From positions 48,548 to 112,547 of the forward strand of contig CAYRFE010000006.1 of NCBI GenBank assembly GCA_964423645.1: a stretch of 64,000 nucleotides of DNA. Direction: 5' to 3'. Under the pieces are notes generated by a model. That model was given only the letters and a program-made list of their open reading frames with translations. It had not been told where the DNA came from and did no database searches. The stretch comes from CAYRFE01 sp964423645 [NCBI: uncultured bacterium]. GTDB taxonomy: Bacteria > Macinerneyibacteriota > Macinerneyibacteria > Macinerneyibacteriales. The position numbers were made by a program, and so were the translations under genes. This document shows positions 37,879-45,564 of the stretch, piece by piece (the stretch's first letter is position 1; the number at the start of each line of letters is the position of its first letter).

Positions 37879-39690
37879 TCAAGGTGTCAGGCAAAGTTGT
37901 AATTGCATGATATCGTGTTTAATGTGTTCGATTGTCTCTGATATCGAATTCCGCAGTGATTCAGAAGACAAAGTGAGTGTTGGCAGCAATGATTCATAGT
38001 ATGTAATGCCGGATAGAATATTGTTTCTAAACGCACATAGCGCATCCCATGTTTTTGACGTTGTGTCATTGCCTGCATCTGAGACGTTATTCTTAAGGAT
38101 TTCACTGTACATTGATAATTCCTTCATAAGAAAAAACGGTCGTTCCTGAGAAGTAACAAGTGATGTTCTGCCATAGATATGATCAACCATGGTATCTAAC
38201 GAAACTTTTTGTGAGAAATATGCAATGTTCGGTCCGGGACACACCGAGACGCCTGTTCCTTCCGCAGTCGTATCAAGGTCATTGACAAGCAAGGCTGATG
38301 TGCCAAGCCCGACACAGATACATGTTTTATCAACGATCGCATTGTATGCAGTGTCATATTCGTCGTTAATAAGGCCTGAAGAATCAAGTTCGGCGATTTT
38401 GTTTTTTTGATAGAGACGAGATGCGGTACACAGTGGTATTTCCGAGAATTCCGTATTCAGCGCACCACATTGCTTGGTGCAAATACTTCCCGGAGTACCG
38501 TCCTTTATAAAGGATGCTTTTTCGATATCTTTGGAGGTGTTTTTGACGATATTAAAGGGAATACCGAGAGGCGAGGTCTTGCTCATGAACAAATCATCTT
38601 CCTGCGCATGAATGAGAAGATCAAGTGTTTTATCATCAATATTAACAACATCAGGTACCAAAAGAAACGGCGAACCCCAACCGACCGAATCAACAGTATA
38701 TCGCTCCATGAGGAAATTATGTTCTTCTGCAGTACCGACACCGCCTTGAGCGGATATCGTGAGGGGGAGCATTTCTTGCGGTATATATTTGCCTTTCGTA
38801 CGCAATGCATTGGTGAAAACATCATGTGTGCTCTCAATTAAGGTCTGACGGTTATTCTTAAACTCATCACAGATCGGTCCCATAAGATGCCCGTCAGATG
38901 TGAACGCATGCCCTCCGCAATTCACACCGGATTCAATGCGATACTCTGATACCCACAATCCCTTGCGTGCAAACATTTTACCTTGTATCATGGCAGAGCG
39001 GTAATCACTGACCTTTAAAATTATTTTTTTCTTCAATGTATTGTCTGGCTGAGGATAAAAATCGTTAAATTCCTCTGCATAAGTAAAAAGGCGAGGATTA
39101 AGTCCGGCCGAAAAGACAATGGATGAATTGAGGGTACTGAGAACAAAACCGCGAAGCGCAGAATGTGCATCATTAAACTCAACCGCGCGAGGTTGACCGT
39201 CGTGATAATGAGTTCTGTCGAGTTTTGTCATTATATTGACATCAATTGAACCAAATCGAATTGTGTTTTTGATCCATGTGTGAAGTGTTTGTATGTCAAT
39301 GGTGGTTTTTATTTTTTCAAAGAATTCTTTTTTAATCGGTGAAGAATCAGGTAACATGGAAAAATAACGACGAATTTCTTTGCCGTCACCAAGGATCGAG
39401 TCGAGAACACGTTGGCAGTTCTTTTCAACAATACTATGTATACAATTGAGATAAAGGGTGATTCTTTTTGCCCGATAATCGACATCGGACATTGGGATCG
39501 GTTCAAATGCAAATGAATGTTTTTTACATAACATTTCACGCATTTTTTCAATAAGGCCGTCATCAACAAGTGAGATAACGGATGAAATACCATAGTGAGC
39601 TACTTTAACGGGTGTATCTATCGTAAACCCGATTCCCATAACGGGAATGTGAAACGTATGAAAAAGATTCGTAACAATCACTTCAATCAT
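37879..39690 (-). CDS. Large protein with NPD/FabK-like TIM-barrel signatures
   Basis: 603 residues. The start HIPVMGIGFTIDTPVKVAHYG parallels the opening of 2-nitropropane dioxygenase/FabK barrels (PI..G...........VS). Two further signals occur in the right order: GVNCGGHAFTSDG (AGGH-like FMN phosphate site, near 258) and LPLTISAQGGVGTAEEHNFL (GG.. loop, near 315) followed by GWGSPFLLVPD. Between them is a long insert, and the C-terminal half has a Cys group (SICTKQCGAL, DKTCICVGLG) and no known fold. NMO and FabK are ~320 residues, so this is nearly twice that size. An FMN-dependent oxidoreductase is inferred. No RBS is evident at the ATG. Confidence 0.65.
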   Translation of the reverse strand: MIEVIVTNLFHTFHIPVMGIGFTIDTPVKVAHYGISSVISLVDDGLIEKMREMLCKKHSFAFEPIPMSDVDYRAKRITLYLNCIHSIVEKNCQRVLDSILGDGKEIRRYFSMLPDSSPIKKEFFEKIKTTIDIQTLHTWIKNTIRFGSIDVNIMTKLDRTHYHDGQPRAVEFNDAHSALRGFVLSTLNSSIVFSAGLNPRLFTYAEEFNDFYPQPDNTLKKKIILKVSDYRSAMIQGKMFARKGLWVSEYRIESGVNCGGHAFTSDGHLMGPICDEFKNNRQTLIESTHDVFTNALRTKGKYIPQEMLPLTISAQGGVGTAEEHNFLMERYTVDSVGWGSPFLLVPDVVNIDDKTLDLLIHAQEDDLFMSKTSPLGIPFNIVKNTSKDIEKASFIKDGTPGSICTKQCGALNTEFSEIPLCTASRLYQKNKIAELDSSGLINDEYDTAYNAIVDKTCICVGLGTSALLVNDLDTTAEGTGVSVCPGPNIAYFSQKVSLDTMVDHIYGRTSLVTSQERPFFLMKELSMYSEILKNNVSDAGNDTTSKTWDALCAFRNNILSGITYYESLLPTLTLSSESLRNSISETIEHIKHDIMQLQLCLTP

Positions 39691-39784
39691 TCTAATGGAA
39701 AAAAAGGATTATTGCTTCTGACCGGGCAAGAATTCTTAGCAATCCATCGACCGTTGAGCTAAAAAGCACAGCGGCTTGTTATCG

Positions 39785-39811
39785 GTATACTATCTGCAGG
39801 GCTGAGTATAC
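39785..39811. promoter_or_regulatory. Facing TATACT boxes between divergent genes
   Basis: GTATACT (39785-39791) and AGTATAC (39805-39811) form an inverted repeat in the divergent gap between the NPD-like gene and ppk2. Each arm reads as a -10 box in one direction, but neither has a convincing -35. Confidence 0.4.
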
Positions 39812-39955
39812 ATCAATAGAACTCAAGTGTCGAGGATTATTTTAAAAATAAAAAACATGGTGGAATTTATGTGAAATATAATGTATACTGAGTTTAATTA
39901 TTTGTAGTGAAAAAAATCGAACAATGTGGCGAATATTTACCAGAGGAGGTTAGTG

Positions 39956-40774
39956 ATGGGCAAAAAGAAAATGAGTGAGATTCTTCGTGTTGAATCGGGA
40001 AAAAAATTCAACATCAGTAAGTGGGATCCGGACTTTACTGCAGATATCAAAGATAAAGAAGCCGGCTTGGTAATATTAGAAAAAAATCAAAAAAAACTGG
40101 GAGAACTTCAATATCGTTTATATGCGGAAAATAAACATGCGTTACTGGTCATCTTACAGGGTATGGATGCATCCGGAAAAGACGGTACCGTTCGTCATGT
40201 CATGTATGGTGTTAATCCTCAGGTGTGCAAGGTCACATCGTTTAAAGCGCCGACATCAGTTGAATTGGATCATGATTATTTATGGAGGATTCATCATGAA
40301 ATACCTGCTCGCGGTGAGATCGGCATATTTAACCGCTCACATTATGAGGATGTCTTGATTGTGCGTGTGCATGAATTGGTGCCAAAGCAGGTTTGGTCGA
40401 AACGCTATGAGCAGATCAATAATTTTGAAAAAATGCTTACCGAGAACAATGTCACGGTACTCAAATTCTTTATTCATATCAGTGCCGATGAACAAAAAGA
40501 GCGTTTACAGGAACGACTTGATGATCCGACCAAAAACTGGAAAATGAATCCCGAGGATCTGAAAGAACGCATGAAGTGGGATGATTATATGAAGGCGTAT
40601 GAAGATGCGATCGGTAAATGCAGTACCGATCATGCCCCGTGGTATGTAATACCCGCCAATAAAAAGTGGTTTCGTAATATTGCTGTATCCGACATTATAA
40701 TCGAGACACTGGAATCATTGAAAATGAAATTTCCGAAACCGGATTTTGATCCGGCAACCATCGTAATTCCTTAA
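39956..40774 (+). CDS. ppk2: Polyphosphate:nucleotide phosphotransferase, PPK2 family
   Basis: The ATG at 39956 follows GAGGAGG; 272 residues, the length of one-domain PPK2. Walker A LQGMDASGKDG (near 70), the PPK2 signatures GVNPQVCKVTSFKAPT and WRIHHEIPARGEIGIFNRSHYED (lid and Walker B region), and DDPTKNWKM. These enzymes phosphorylate AMP and/or ADP from polyphosphate; the class cannot be assigned with certainty. It lies alone, followed by a palindrome at 40790-40813 and the repeat region. Confidence 0.93.
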   Translation: MGKKKMSEILRVESGKKFNISKWDPDFTADIKDKEAGLVILEKNQKKLGELQYRLYAENKHALLVILQGMDASGKDGTVRHVMYGVNPQVCKVTSFKAPTSVELDHDYLWRIHHEIPARGEIGIFNRSHYEDVLIVRVHELVPKQVWSKRYEQINNFEKMLTENNVTVLKFFIHISADEQKERLQERLDDPTKNWKMNPEDLKERMKWDDYMKAYEDAIGKCSTDHAPWYVIPANKKWFRNIAVSDIIIETLESLKMKFPKPDFDPATIVIP

Positions 40775-40789
40775 TAACGTTAAATATAT

Positions 40790-40813
40790 CCCCCTCTTTT
40801 TTTAAAGAGGGGG
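40790..40813. terminator. GC palindrome after ppk2
   Basis: CCCCCTCTTT / AAAGAGGGGG with loop TTTT, the same stem as at 8245-8267. It acts at the end of ppk2 but, like its twin, seems to be a mobile palindrome. Confidence 0.65.
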
Positions 40814-40850
40814 AGCTGCAATATATTCTTGGGTATCGAGAGATTACATT

Positions 40851-40878
40851 GTAGGGACACAAAATCTTGTGTCCCTAC
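40851..40878. repeat. 12 bp-arm palindrome
   Basis: GTAGGGACACAA / TTGTGTCCCTAC with loop AATC, 16 bp before the 347 bp repeat. A related palindrome occupies the same position before the copy at 63946. Confidence 0.8.
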
Positions 40879-40894
40879 TGTTATATGAAAAACA

Positions 40895-41241
40895 TGCCTT
40901 ACTTTTTGTCTTGACACAAAAAGTAACAAAAAGGTCAAGGCTGTAAAAAATCATCTACAATTCTGCGCACTTTTTCTAAAACAAATAAACTCGCTTCGCT
41001 CAGACAGTATTTGTTTTTTAACGAAAAAGTTCTTGAATTGCTACACGATGATTTTTTAAGGCCTGTTATAAATACTTGAGATCTTTGCGAAATTCGAAAA
41101 TATTTATTTTTCTATATATCTTAAATAGGGGTGTGGGGACGAAGTCCCCACTATATAACAAGTTAAGCCCCTCCCGATTTTTCACGGGAGGGGTTTGGGG
41201 TGGGCACAACTCACAAAAATAGTAATTTTGCAAAGCTGTCT
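40895..41241. repeat. 347 bp structured repeat, copy A
   Basis: Direct repeat of 41346-41692, same length with scattered substitutions. Modules: (1) 40899-40939 TTACTTTTTGT hairpin, loop CTTGAC, its complement ACAAAAAGTAA, and GTCAAG at 40934-40939; (2) 40944-41058 bounded by inverted TAAAAAATCATC / GATGATTTTTTA, with inner stems ACTTTTTC/GAAAAAGT (40969, 41023) and AAAACAAATA/TATTTGTTTT (40978, 41008); (3) GTGGGGAC/GTCCCCAC hairpin near 41132; (4) CCCCTCCCG/CGGGAGGGG near 41170. No gene fits inside it. Confidence 0.9.
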
Positions 41242-41345
41242 ACTTAGATTTCATTCCCCTTAAATGGGTGGCATCCGAAGGATGACGGGGTAGTGAGCGT
41301 TATGGGACTTATTATTTCGACAAACGTATTCGTGAGGAGAAATCC
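41242..41345. repeat. Spacer carrying the inverted CCCCTT/TCGAAATG repeat family
   Basis: CATTCCCCTTAAATGGGTGG, GGATGACGGGGTAGTGAG and TTCGACAAACG are the reverse-oriented counterpart of the sequences at 8400-8560. It separates copies A and B of the 347 bp repeat. Confidence 0.6.
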
Positions 41346-41692
41346 TGCCTTACTTTTTGTCTTGACACAAAAAGTAACAAAAAAGTCAAGGCTGTAAAAA
41401 ATCATCTACAATTCTGCGTATTTTTCCTACAGCGCATAAACTCGCTACACTCAAACAGTATGCGCTGCTTAACGAAAAAACACTTGCATTGCTTCACGAT
41501 GATTTTTTAAGGCTTGTTATAAATACTTGAGATCTTTGCGAAATTCGAAAATATTTATTTTTCTATATATCTTAAGTAGGGGTGTGGAGACGAAGTCCTC
41601 ACTATATAACAAGTTAAGCCCCTCCAAAATTTTCACGGGAGGGGTTTGGGGTGGGCACAACTTATAAAAATAGTAATTTTGCAAAGCTATCT
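41346..41692. repeat. 347 bp structured repeat, copy B
   Basis: Same module order as copy A. Hairpin and loop complement at 41350-41390; terminal inverted repeat at 41395-41406 / 41498-41509; inner stem CAGCGCATA/TATGCGCTG (41430-41438, 41459-41467) replaces AAAACAAATA/TATTTGTTTT of copy A with both arms changed, while the 20 nt loop is nearly the same. The GTGGAGAC/GTCCTCAC arms have mismatches; CCCCTCC/GGAGGGG is kept. Confidence 0.9.
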
Positions 41693-41697
41693 TATTG

Positions 41698-41726
41698 TTT
41701 ACAAAACATTTTTGCTGTGCTATGAT
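41698..41726 (+). promoter_or_regulatory. Predicted promoter upstream of tyrS
   Basis: TTTACA (41698-41703), 17 nt, TATGAT (41721-41726). It lies 6 nt before the ATG at 41733 and 222 nt before tyrS, and is the only promoter seen for tyrS. Confidence 0.6.
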
Positions 41727-41732
41727 GTGCAC

Positions 41733-41935
41733 ATGAAAACAAAGGAAATAGGTGAGTATTTGTATGCAATCGATGAAAAAGGACATTGTTCTTTGCGATT
41801 GCCGGTTGGTTATTTGCAGCTCTTCTGCTGATTTTCATGTCATTCCGCTTTGTTGTCTCGAAAAGCAATTTATCGGACATTATCGATACTGTTTTCGTCT
41901 TTAGGTTCAGGATGAAACAATATAAAAATACTTAA
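41733..41935 (+). pseudogene. Frameshifted small membrane protein gene
   Basis: Frame 1 starts at ATG 41733 and runs for 16 clear codons to GATGAAAAAGG (41772-41782). A -1 shift in the five-A run opens a second frame to TAA 41933-41935 that encodes a strong transmembrane stretch (FFAIAGWLFAALLLIF) and a basic tail. Joined, the product is ~67 residues. Without the shift, frame 1 stops at 41829. Either a one-base deletion, a sequencing error in the A run, or (less likely) programmed frameshifting. It ends just before the tyrS RBS. Confidence 0.5.
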
Positions 41936-41948
41936 CGGAGGAAACAAT

Positions 41949-43175
41949 ATGAATGTATTTGCAACATTAAAAGAACGAGGTTTTATAGAGCAGTGTACCG
42001 ACGAAAAAAAAGTTGAGGCGTTATTTGACAAACCCATCGTGTGTTACACAGGGTTTGACCCGACAGGAGATTCACTCCATGTAGGACATTTATTTCCTAT
42101 CATGGCGCTCATGCATATAGAACGAGCAGGGCATACGCCGATCGCATTATTGGGTGGCGGCACCGCGATGGTCGGCGATCCGAGCGGTAAAACAGAAATC
42201 CGTAAAATGCTCACTAAAGAGCAGATAGAAGCAAATAAGCGCTCGATCGCTTCGCAGATGAAACGCTACCTCGATATCGACGGCGGTAAAACGCTTTTAA
42301 TGGATAATGCCGATTGGTTGATGAATTTGAATTATGTTGAGTTTTTGCGTGACATCGGTCGCCATTTCAGCGTAAACAGGATGTTGGCTGCTGAAGCATA
42401 TAAAATTCGTATTGAGACCGGGTTGTCGTTCATTGAATTCAATTATCAGATCATGCAGGCGTATGACTTTTTAACGCTTTTCAGGACAAAAAACTGCGTG
42501 CTGCAAATGGGCGGTAATGATCAATGGGGCAATATACTTGCCGGTGAAGATCTGATACGTCGATTGGAAGCCACCGAAGTACATGCCATGACCTATCCGT
42601 TACTCACCAACTCTGAAGGGAAAAAAATGGGTAAGACCGAAGGCGGTTCGGTGTGGCTTGATGCGGAAAAATTATCGCCCTTCGGGTATTTCCAATACTG
42701 GCGTAATACCGATGATCGCGATGTGATAAAAATGCTGAAATATTTTACCTTCCTGCCGATGGAGCAGATCCGTGACATGGAAACGTGGAAAGACGGCGAC
42801 ATCAATAAAGCGAAAGAGATCCTTGCCTTTGAAGCGACAAAGATCACTCACGGTGAAGTCGAAGCGCAAAAGGCACTGGATGCAGCACGTGCAATGTTCA
42901 GCGGCGCACAGACATCACTTGACGGCATACCTGAAACTGCAGTGTCTGCAGATGAACTGAAAAGCGGTTCGCTTGATATTGTATCACTTTTGGTGCGTGC
43001 AGAGCTTGCTCCGTCACGCGGAGAAGCAAAAAGATTGGTACAGCAGGGTGGCGTGAGTGTGAACGATGTCGCGGTGAGTGATTTTAAATTTGTGGCATCT
43101 GATAAAGACTTTACCGAGAACGGGCTTATTCTTCGCGTGGGAAAGAAAAAGTATCATAAATTTATTCTACAGTGA
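41949..43175 (+). CDS. tyrS: Tyrosyl-tRNA synthetase
   Basis: 408 residues, RBS CGGAGGA. Class I signature HVGHLFPI in place of HIGH, Tyr-binding YTGFDPTGDSLH and FIEFNYQIMQAYDF, GGNDQWGN, and the KMSKS equivalent KKMGKTEGG. The C-terminal ~80 residues contain an S4 RNA-binding fold (LAPSRGEAKRLVQQGGVSVND). No T-box-like leader was recognised. It charges tRNA-Tyr in the cytoplasm. Confidence 0.97.
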   Translation: MNVFATLKERGFIEQCTDEKKVEALFDKPIVCYTGFDPTGDSLHVGHLFPIMALMHIERAGHTPIALLGGGTAMVGDPSGKTEIRKMLTKEQIEANKRSIASQMKRYLDIDGGKTLLMDNADWLMNLNYVEFLRDIGRHFSVNRMLAAEAYKIRIETGLSFIEFNYQIMQAYDFLTLFRTKNCVLQMGGNDQWGNILAGEDLIRRLEATEVHAMTYPLLTNSEGKKMGKTEGGSVWLDAEKLSPFGYFQYWRNTDDRDVIKMLKYFTFLPMEQIRDMETWKDGDINKAKEILAFEATKITHGEVEAQKALDAARAMFSGAQTSLDGIPETAVSADELKSGSLDIVSLLVRAELAPSRGEAKRLVQQGGVSVNDVAVSDFKFVASDKDFTENGLILRVGKKKYHKFILQ

Positions 43176-43212
43176 TGATCGTATCGAATCACGGAGATAT
43201 AGTTTGAGACTG

Positions 43213-43365
43213 TTGCAAAACTATAATAACTTTGATTTGTGCTCTCCCCAAACCCCTCTCGGCAAAATCGAGAGAGGTTTAACTTTTTATATAGTGGGGA
43301 CTTCGTCCCCACACCCCTATTTTCAAACTACAAATAATCATGAGCACTTGAATTTTGCAAAGGCC
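43213..43365. repeat. Reverse-oriented partial copy of the 347 bp repeat's right half
   Basis: Starting TTGCAAAACTATAA and ending AATTTTGCAAAGG, it contains GTGCTCTCCCCAAACCCCTC, CTCTCG/CGAGAG hairpin arms and GTGGGGAC/GTCCCCAC, the reverse complement of modules 3 and 4 of copies A and B. The G/C hairpin arms differ from those copies yet still pair. Confidence 0.7.
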
Positions 43366-43415
43366 TCGATTTGCATTTCTCCGTGGTCCACAACTGATGT
43401 GCTTTGAAAGAGTGT

Positions 43416-43733
43416 ATGACTAGAAAAAAACGTTTTATCCTTCTAAACTTCTTCATTCCGGGGTCGTTACATTTGTATTTTAATGAGTTTTGGCGATTTA
43501 TTCTTGTGTTTACCGTTACACTGCTATTTTTTATGCTCACATTAATGGATTTTTATGCAATGATGAGAACGATGTATGATTCTTTTATAGTAGATGGCGG
43601 TGTCGTGTTGCCTGAAAAACGTTTTATTTACAGGATACTTCTCTGGAGTGTAGCAATGTCGATTGTGACCTATGTGTCGATTCGATATTGTATCGCACGA
43701 TTTGAAAAAGAGGAAAGCATTAATCATGAGTGA
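43416..43733 (+). CDS. Small membrane protein, parent of repeated gene tails
   Basis: The ATG at 43416 follows AAAGAG; a TTG at 43404 is less likely. 105 residues with two or three hydrophobic segments (about 13-35, 30-48 and 75-92), a basic N-terminus and the C-terminal tail SIRYCIARFEKEE. The family is unknown. The last ~50 bp recur at 45372-45428 and 47553-47616 in the same reading frame, so this gene looks like the intact member of a small duplicated set. Confidence 0.65.
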   Translation: MTRKKRFILLNFFIPGSLHLYFNEFWRFILVFTVTLLFFMLTLMDFYAMMRTMYDSFIVDGGVVLPEKRFIYRILLWSVAMSIVTYVSIRYCIARFEKEESINHE

Positions 43734-43851
43734 GAATTGGAGAGACTTTTAATTTTTCCCTTTAATAACACTTTCAAAATAATTCTGTGGTGCTTAGTAC
43801 GATAAAACACTTTTGAGTAATACGTGAGAAAAGCTGAGAACGTAAATACCC

Positions 43852-43895
43852 TTGACATTATTACATAATATGTCTAATATTGGGTAGACAATATT
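43852..43895 (+). promoter_or_regulatory. Consensus promoter with inverted repeat, DUF4143-type ATPase
   Basis: TTGACA (43852-43857), 17 nt, TAATAT (43875-43880). AATATTG (43876-43882) and CAATATT (43889-43895) form an inverted repeat over the -10 box and transcription start. Confidence 0.75.
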
Positions 43896-43912
43896 ACAAA
43901 CGAGGTGGAGAA

Positions 43913-45262
43913 GTGTTTTATAGAGCGATAATTGATAATCTGAAGCAATGGAAAAATTCAAATGGAAGAAAACCTCTCATACTTCGCGGCGCACGCCAAA
44001 CGGGTAAAACTACTGCTGTAGAATTGTTCTCCCGTGAGTTTGATAACTATCTATATCTGAATCTCGAAAAAAAGGACATGCGTGATTTATTTACGCGCGG
44101 ATTATCGCCTCGACAAATTATTCAAGCTTCACATTTATTACTGCGCGTGCCCATACAACAGGGTTCCACGTTGTTATTTATAGATGAGATTCAAAATTCT
44201 CAGGAAGCAATAGCAATGATGCGTTACTTTTACGAAGAGACTCCTGAGTTTCATGTTATCGGTGCGGGTTCATTGCTTGATATAATGTTGGAACAACACA
44301 ATAAAGCTTTTCCTGTGGGGCGCGTGCAGTATCTGTATCTGTTTCCCTTGTCATTTCGAGAGTTTCTAGTGGCTTTACAAGAGGATCAAGCACTTTCATT
44401 TTATGATAAACTTCCCTGTGATATGTTGGCGCATACAGTGTTATTACAGTTGTTTCATTTATATGTCCAATTAGGTGGGATGCCGGAGATTATAAAACGA
44501 TACCGAGAAAATCGTGATATTACACAAGTGCAAACGGTGTATCAATCGTTGATGACCTCCTATATTGATGACATCGGGAAGTATTCACGGCATCACACTA
44601 TGACGCATATTTTAAAACATTTACTTGAAACATCTCCTCAAGAAGCGGGAAGACGTATTAAATTCGAGCGTTTCGGTAATTCTGCCTACCGATCACGTGA
44701 AGTTGGTGAGGCATTTAGAACGTTAGAGCGAACTTTGTTTTTGTCGCTAGTCTATCCGATCTCAGCAGTGCAACCGCCTGTATCGGCTGATTTGAAAAAA
44801 TCACCTCGCTTACAGCTTTTGGATACAGGGTTGATAAATTATGCACTCGGTATACAAGGTCAGTTTTACAAATTTGATGATTTGAATGATATGTATCAAG
44901 GCACTATCGCAGAACATATTGTCGGGCAGGAATTAACTGCTTTGGATATGAATAATAATAAAAAACTATTATTTTGGGTGCGAGAAAAACACAATGCCGG
45001 CGCGGAAGTAGATTATGTGTATCAATATAACAACCGTCTTATCCCTATAGAAGTAAAATCAGGCAAAACGGGAACGCTTCGTTCGTTACATCAGTATATG
45101 GACCGGGCTCCGCATGATTTTGCTATTCGATTGTATGCAGGTGAGTTATCCGAGACAATTGCAGCAACCCCACAAGGGAAAAAGTATCACCTTATTAATC
45201 TACCATATTATTTAACTGGTAAATTGCCTGAATACTTTGAATGGTATTTGAATAAAAAATAA
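43913..45262 (+). CDS. AAA+ ATPase with DUF4143-type nuclease-like domain
   Basis: The GTG at 43913 follows GAGGTGGAG; the TTG at 43880 lies in the -10 box and is rejected. 449 residues. ATPase part: Walker A GARQTGKTTA (near 25), Walker B TLLFIDEIQNS (near 88), sensor GAGSLLDIML. DUF4143 part: PISAVQPP, LQLLDTGLINYALG, GTIAEHIVGQEL, then GAEVDYVYQYNNRLIPIEVK, a PD-(D/E)XK-like E-V-D...E-V-K. Family members are widespread and of unknown function. It is followed by a Sel1 and a WG protein gene. Confidence 0.9.
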   Translation: MFYRAIIDNLKQWKNSNGRKPLILRGARQTGKTTAVELFSREFDNYLYLNLEKKDMRDLFTRGLSPRQIIQASHLLLRVPIQQGSTLLFIDEIQNSQEAIAMMRYFYEETPEFHVIGAGSLLDIMLEQHNKAFPVGRVQYLYLFPLSFREFLVALQEDQALSFYDKLPCDMLAHTVLLQLFHLYVQLGGMPEIIKRYRENRDITQVQTVYQSLMTSYIDDIGKYSRHHTMTHILKHLLETSPQEAGRRIKFERFGNSAYRSREVGEAFRTLERTLFLSLVYPISAVQPPVSADLKKSPRLQLLDTGLINYALGIQGQFYKFDDLNDMYQGTIAEHIVGQELTALDMNNNKKLLFWVREKHNAGAEVDYVYQYNNRLIPIEVKSGKTGTLRSLHQYMDRAPHDFAIRLYAGELSETIAATPQGKKYHLINLPYYLTGKLPEYFEWYLNKK

Positions 45263-45314
45263 GTATCTTGAAATGCAGTTTGCTGTTATTTGTAAGCGAG
45301 GAAGGTTACGGATT

Positions 45315-45428
45315 TGTTACTACTTGAAATAATCGATTTTTCGTGTAATATAAAACTACAGATTGCACAGCTCGATTCGATATTGTATCGCACGATTTGA
45401 AGAAGAGAAGAAAAAAGAGGATACGTGA
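45315..45428 (+). repeat. Promoter-plus-gene-tail repeat, copy 1
   Basis: TGTTACTACTTGAAA (-35 TTGAAA 45324-45329), 16 nt, TAATAT (45346-45351), then the 3' tail of the small membrane gene (frame SIRYCIARFEEE ending at TGA 45426-45428). The 5' body of the gene is missing. The other bases of the 45263-45564 gap hold the promoter of the Sel1 gene and nothing else. Confidence 0.85.
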
Positions 45429-45494
45429 CTTTTTTCATTTTAATTACTAATTGATACGATCGAAGTGTTTTACAATCTAATTCTCTTTAAGTTC

Positions 45495-45522
45495 TTGACA
45501 TTGCTTCTATTTGGGGTAGCAT
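45495..45522 (+). promoter_or_regulatory. Predicted promoter of the Sel1-WG pair
   Basis: TTGACA (45495-45500), 16 nt, TAGCAT (45517-45522); the start codon follows at 45565 after AGGAGG. Confidence 0.6.
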
Positions 45523-45564
45523 GGATACATGAAGCAAAATATATGACAATAACCAGGAGGAGTT

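Noticed and set aside
40895-41692. CRISPR array
   Set aside because: The repeats are 347 bp, only two are adjacent, spacers differ in kind and no cas genes are present.
41772-41782. Programmed -1 frameshift site
   Set aside because: The zero-frame codons are GAA AAA GGA, so the canonical X-XXY-YYZ tandem slip is not met; a mutation or read error is simpler.
41517-41786. Minus-strand 89-codon frame over repeat copy B
   Set aside because: It is formed by the repeat's own sequence and copy A does not keep the frame intact.
41698-41948. T-box or riboswitch leader for tyrS
   Set aside because: No T-box sequence (TGGNACCGCG-like) or anticodon-bearing stem was seen; the interval is mostly the broken membrane-protein gene.
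43880-43912. TTG start of the DUF4143-type ATPase 11 codons upstream
   Set aside because: It falls in the predicted -10 box, and GTG 43913 has a strong RBS.
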